Made by a program: the position numbers and the translations under genes. Below, in pieces: positions 63,700-64,000 of a DNA stretch of 64,000 nucleotides (the first letter of the stretch is position 1; the number at the start of each line of letters is the position of its first letter). Location: NCBI GenBank assembly GCA_034430615.1, contig DAOUEJ010000010.1, positions 1 to 64,000 on the forward strand, written 5' to 3'. Source of the stretch: E44-bin32 sp034430615 (GTDB taxonomy: Bacteria > Chloroflexota > Anaerolineae > Anaerolineales > E44-bin32). Below the pieces are notes generated by a model that did no database searches, was not told the DNA's origin, and saw only the letters and a program-made list of their open reading frames with translations.

Positions 63700-63987
63700 C
63701 TACGGTCTATATGACCTTGCACCCACATCCCGCGCGGCCATGCGAATCGCATGATCAATACCCTCCCAAGGCCCTAGTGCGTCTAATAGGAAGAAATCAA
63801 GGGCAACAAAATCTTTGGCAGGGTTTACCTTATAGAAAAATCGATCAGGTACGAGATAGACGCGGTAAGCGTAGAACGCAGCGCTTTCCCAATCAATTAC
63901 CTGCAGCCTGATGAATGACCCTTCACCATCCAGAATCAGGCAATCAACGTTATCTGAAGCTGGTTGGAGCGTGATTTCACAATGCAT
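63700..63987 (-). CDS. Hypothetical protein, possibly extending beyond the window
   Basis: 95 residues from an ATG at 63987; the frame stays open to the window edge at 64000, so this may be a C-terminal part. The composition is protein-like (LILDGEGSFIRLQVIDWESA, YRVYLVPDRFFYKVNPAKDF, LDFFLLDALGPWEGIDHAIR), alternating strands and a C-terminal helix. No family recognised. Confidence 0.45.
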   Translation of the reverse strand: MHCEITLQPASDNVDCLILDGEGSFIRLQVIDWESAAFYAYRVYLVPDRFFYKVNPAKDFVALDFFLLDALGPWEGIDHAIRMAARDVGARSYRP

Positions 63988-64000
63988 CAGCTGGCCGTTG

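Overview
The window looks like chromosomal DNA from a bacterium of the phylum Chloroflexota (Anaerolineae-like), probably a metagenome-derived genome. This is an inference from gene content: highly hydrophobic YYY-domain (DUF2298-type) membrane proteins, a mevalonate kinase followed by isopentenyl phosphate kinase, a LysW-like zinc ribbon, and many genes in TGATG/ATGA overlaps. I see no rRNA, tRNA, CRISPR array, insertion sequence or phage gene. The first 45 kb is dense core and envelope metabolism. The last 19 kb is looser, mostly minus strand, and carries several broken genes.

Layout. 1-839: tail of a cyclophilin and a VTT-type membrane protein. 858-3796 (minus): oxidoreductase, GNAT acyltransferase and an enolase-superfamily racemase/OSBS, a likely D- to L-amino acid conversion pair. 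3979-6361: fabF and fabH, closed by a perfect bidirectional terminator facing trxA. 6923-10698: zinc-ribbon membrane protein, scpA, VanZ-like protein and a YyaL-type protein. 10787-12871 (minus): glmS with a convincing glmS ribozyme in its leader, carrying an extra two-hairpin insertion. 13079-13786: plsC.

13969-29197 (minus) is a 15 kb run of eight genes that all touch or overlap: a flippase-like UPF0104 protein, a GT4 glycosyltransferase, a methyltransferase, a GT39-like protein, a 1657-residue GT39/YYY fusion, a stand-alone YYY protein, another GT-C-like protein, and cmk. It probably builds and exports a surface glycan. 29303-30106 is tlyA. 30207-32784 is a tight UbiA-type prenyltransferase / mevalonate kinase / isopentenyl phosphate kinase operon, fitting the alternative (archaeal-type) mevalonate route and polyprenyl-phosphate sugar donors that could feed the glycan cluster. 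32998-36929: panB, an unrecognised 422-residue protein and an ALDH7-type dehydrogenase. 37014-40459: SH3-domain lipoprotein, an orphan protein, a LysE-type exporter, a response regulator that has lost its phospho-acceptor, and a LysW-like protein. 40715-45756: RNase PH, oligoendopeptidase F, an alpha/beta hydrolase, a CDF cation exporter and a GNAT protein.

45787-64000 is the accessory-looking part: small membrane proteins, a CDP-alcohol phosphatidyltransferase, an MFS transporter with a hairpin-rich leader, a TspO-like protein, RidA, four ICMT/PEMT/DUF1295-type membrane proteins within 6 kb, a PIG-V-like mannosyltransferase and a lipoprotein. Five reading frames here are interrupted (TfoX-N, MaoC-like, DNA-3-methyladenine glycosylase-like, DUF2277, DUF4287). 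This could be local gene decay or assembly error.

At least five genes have a -10 hexamer only 6-9 nt before their ATG and no Shine-Dalgarno sequence, which suggests frequent leaderless transcription in this organism.
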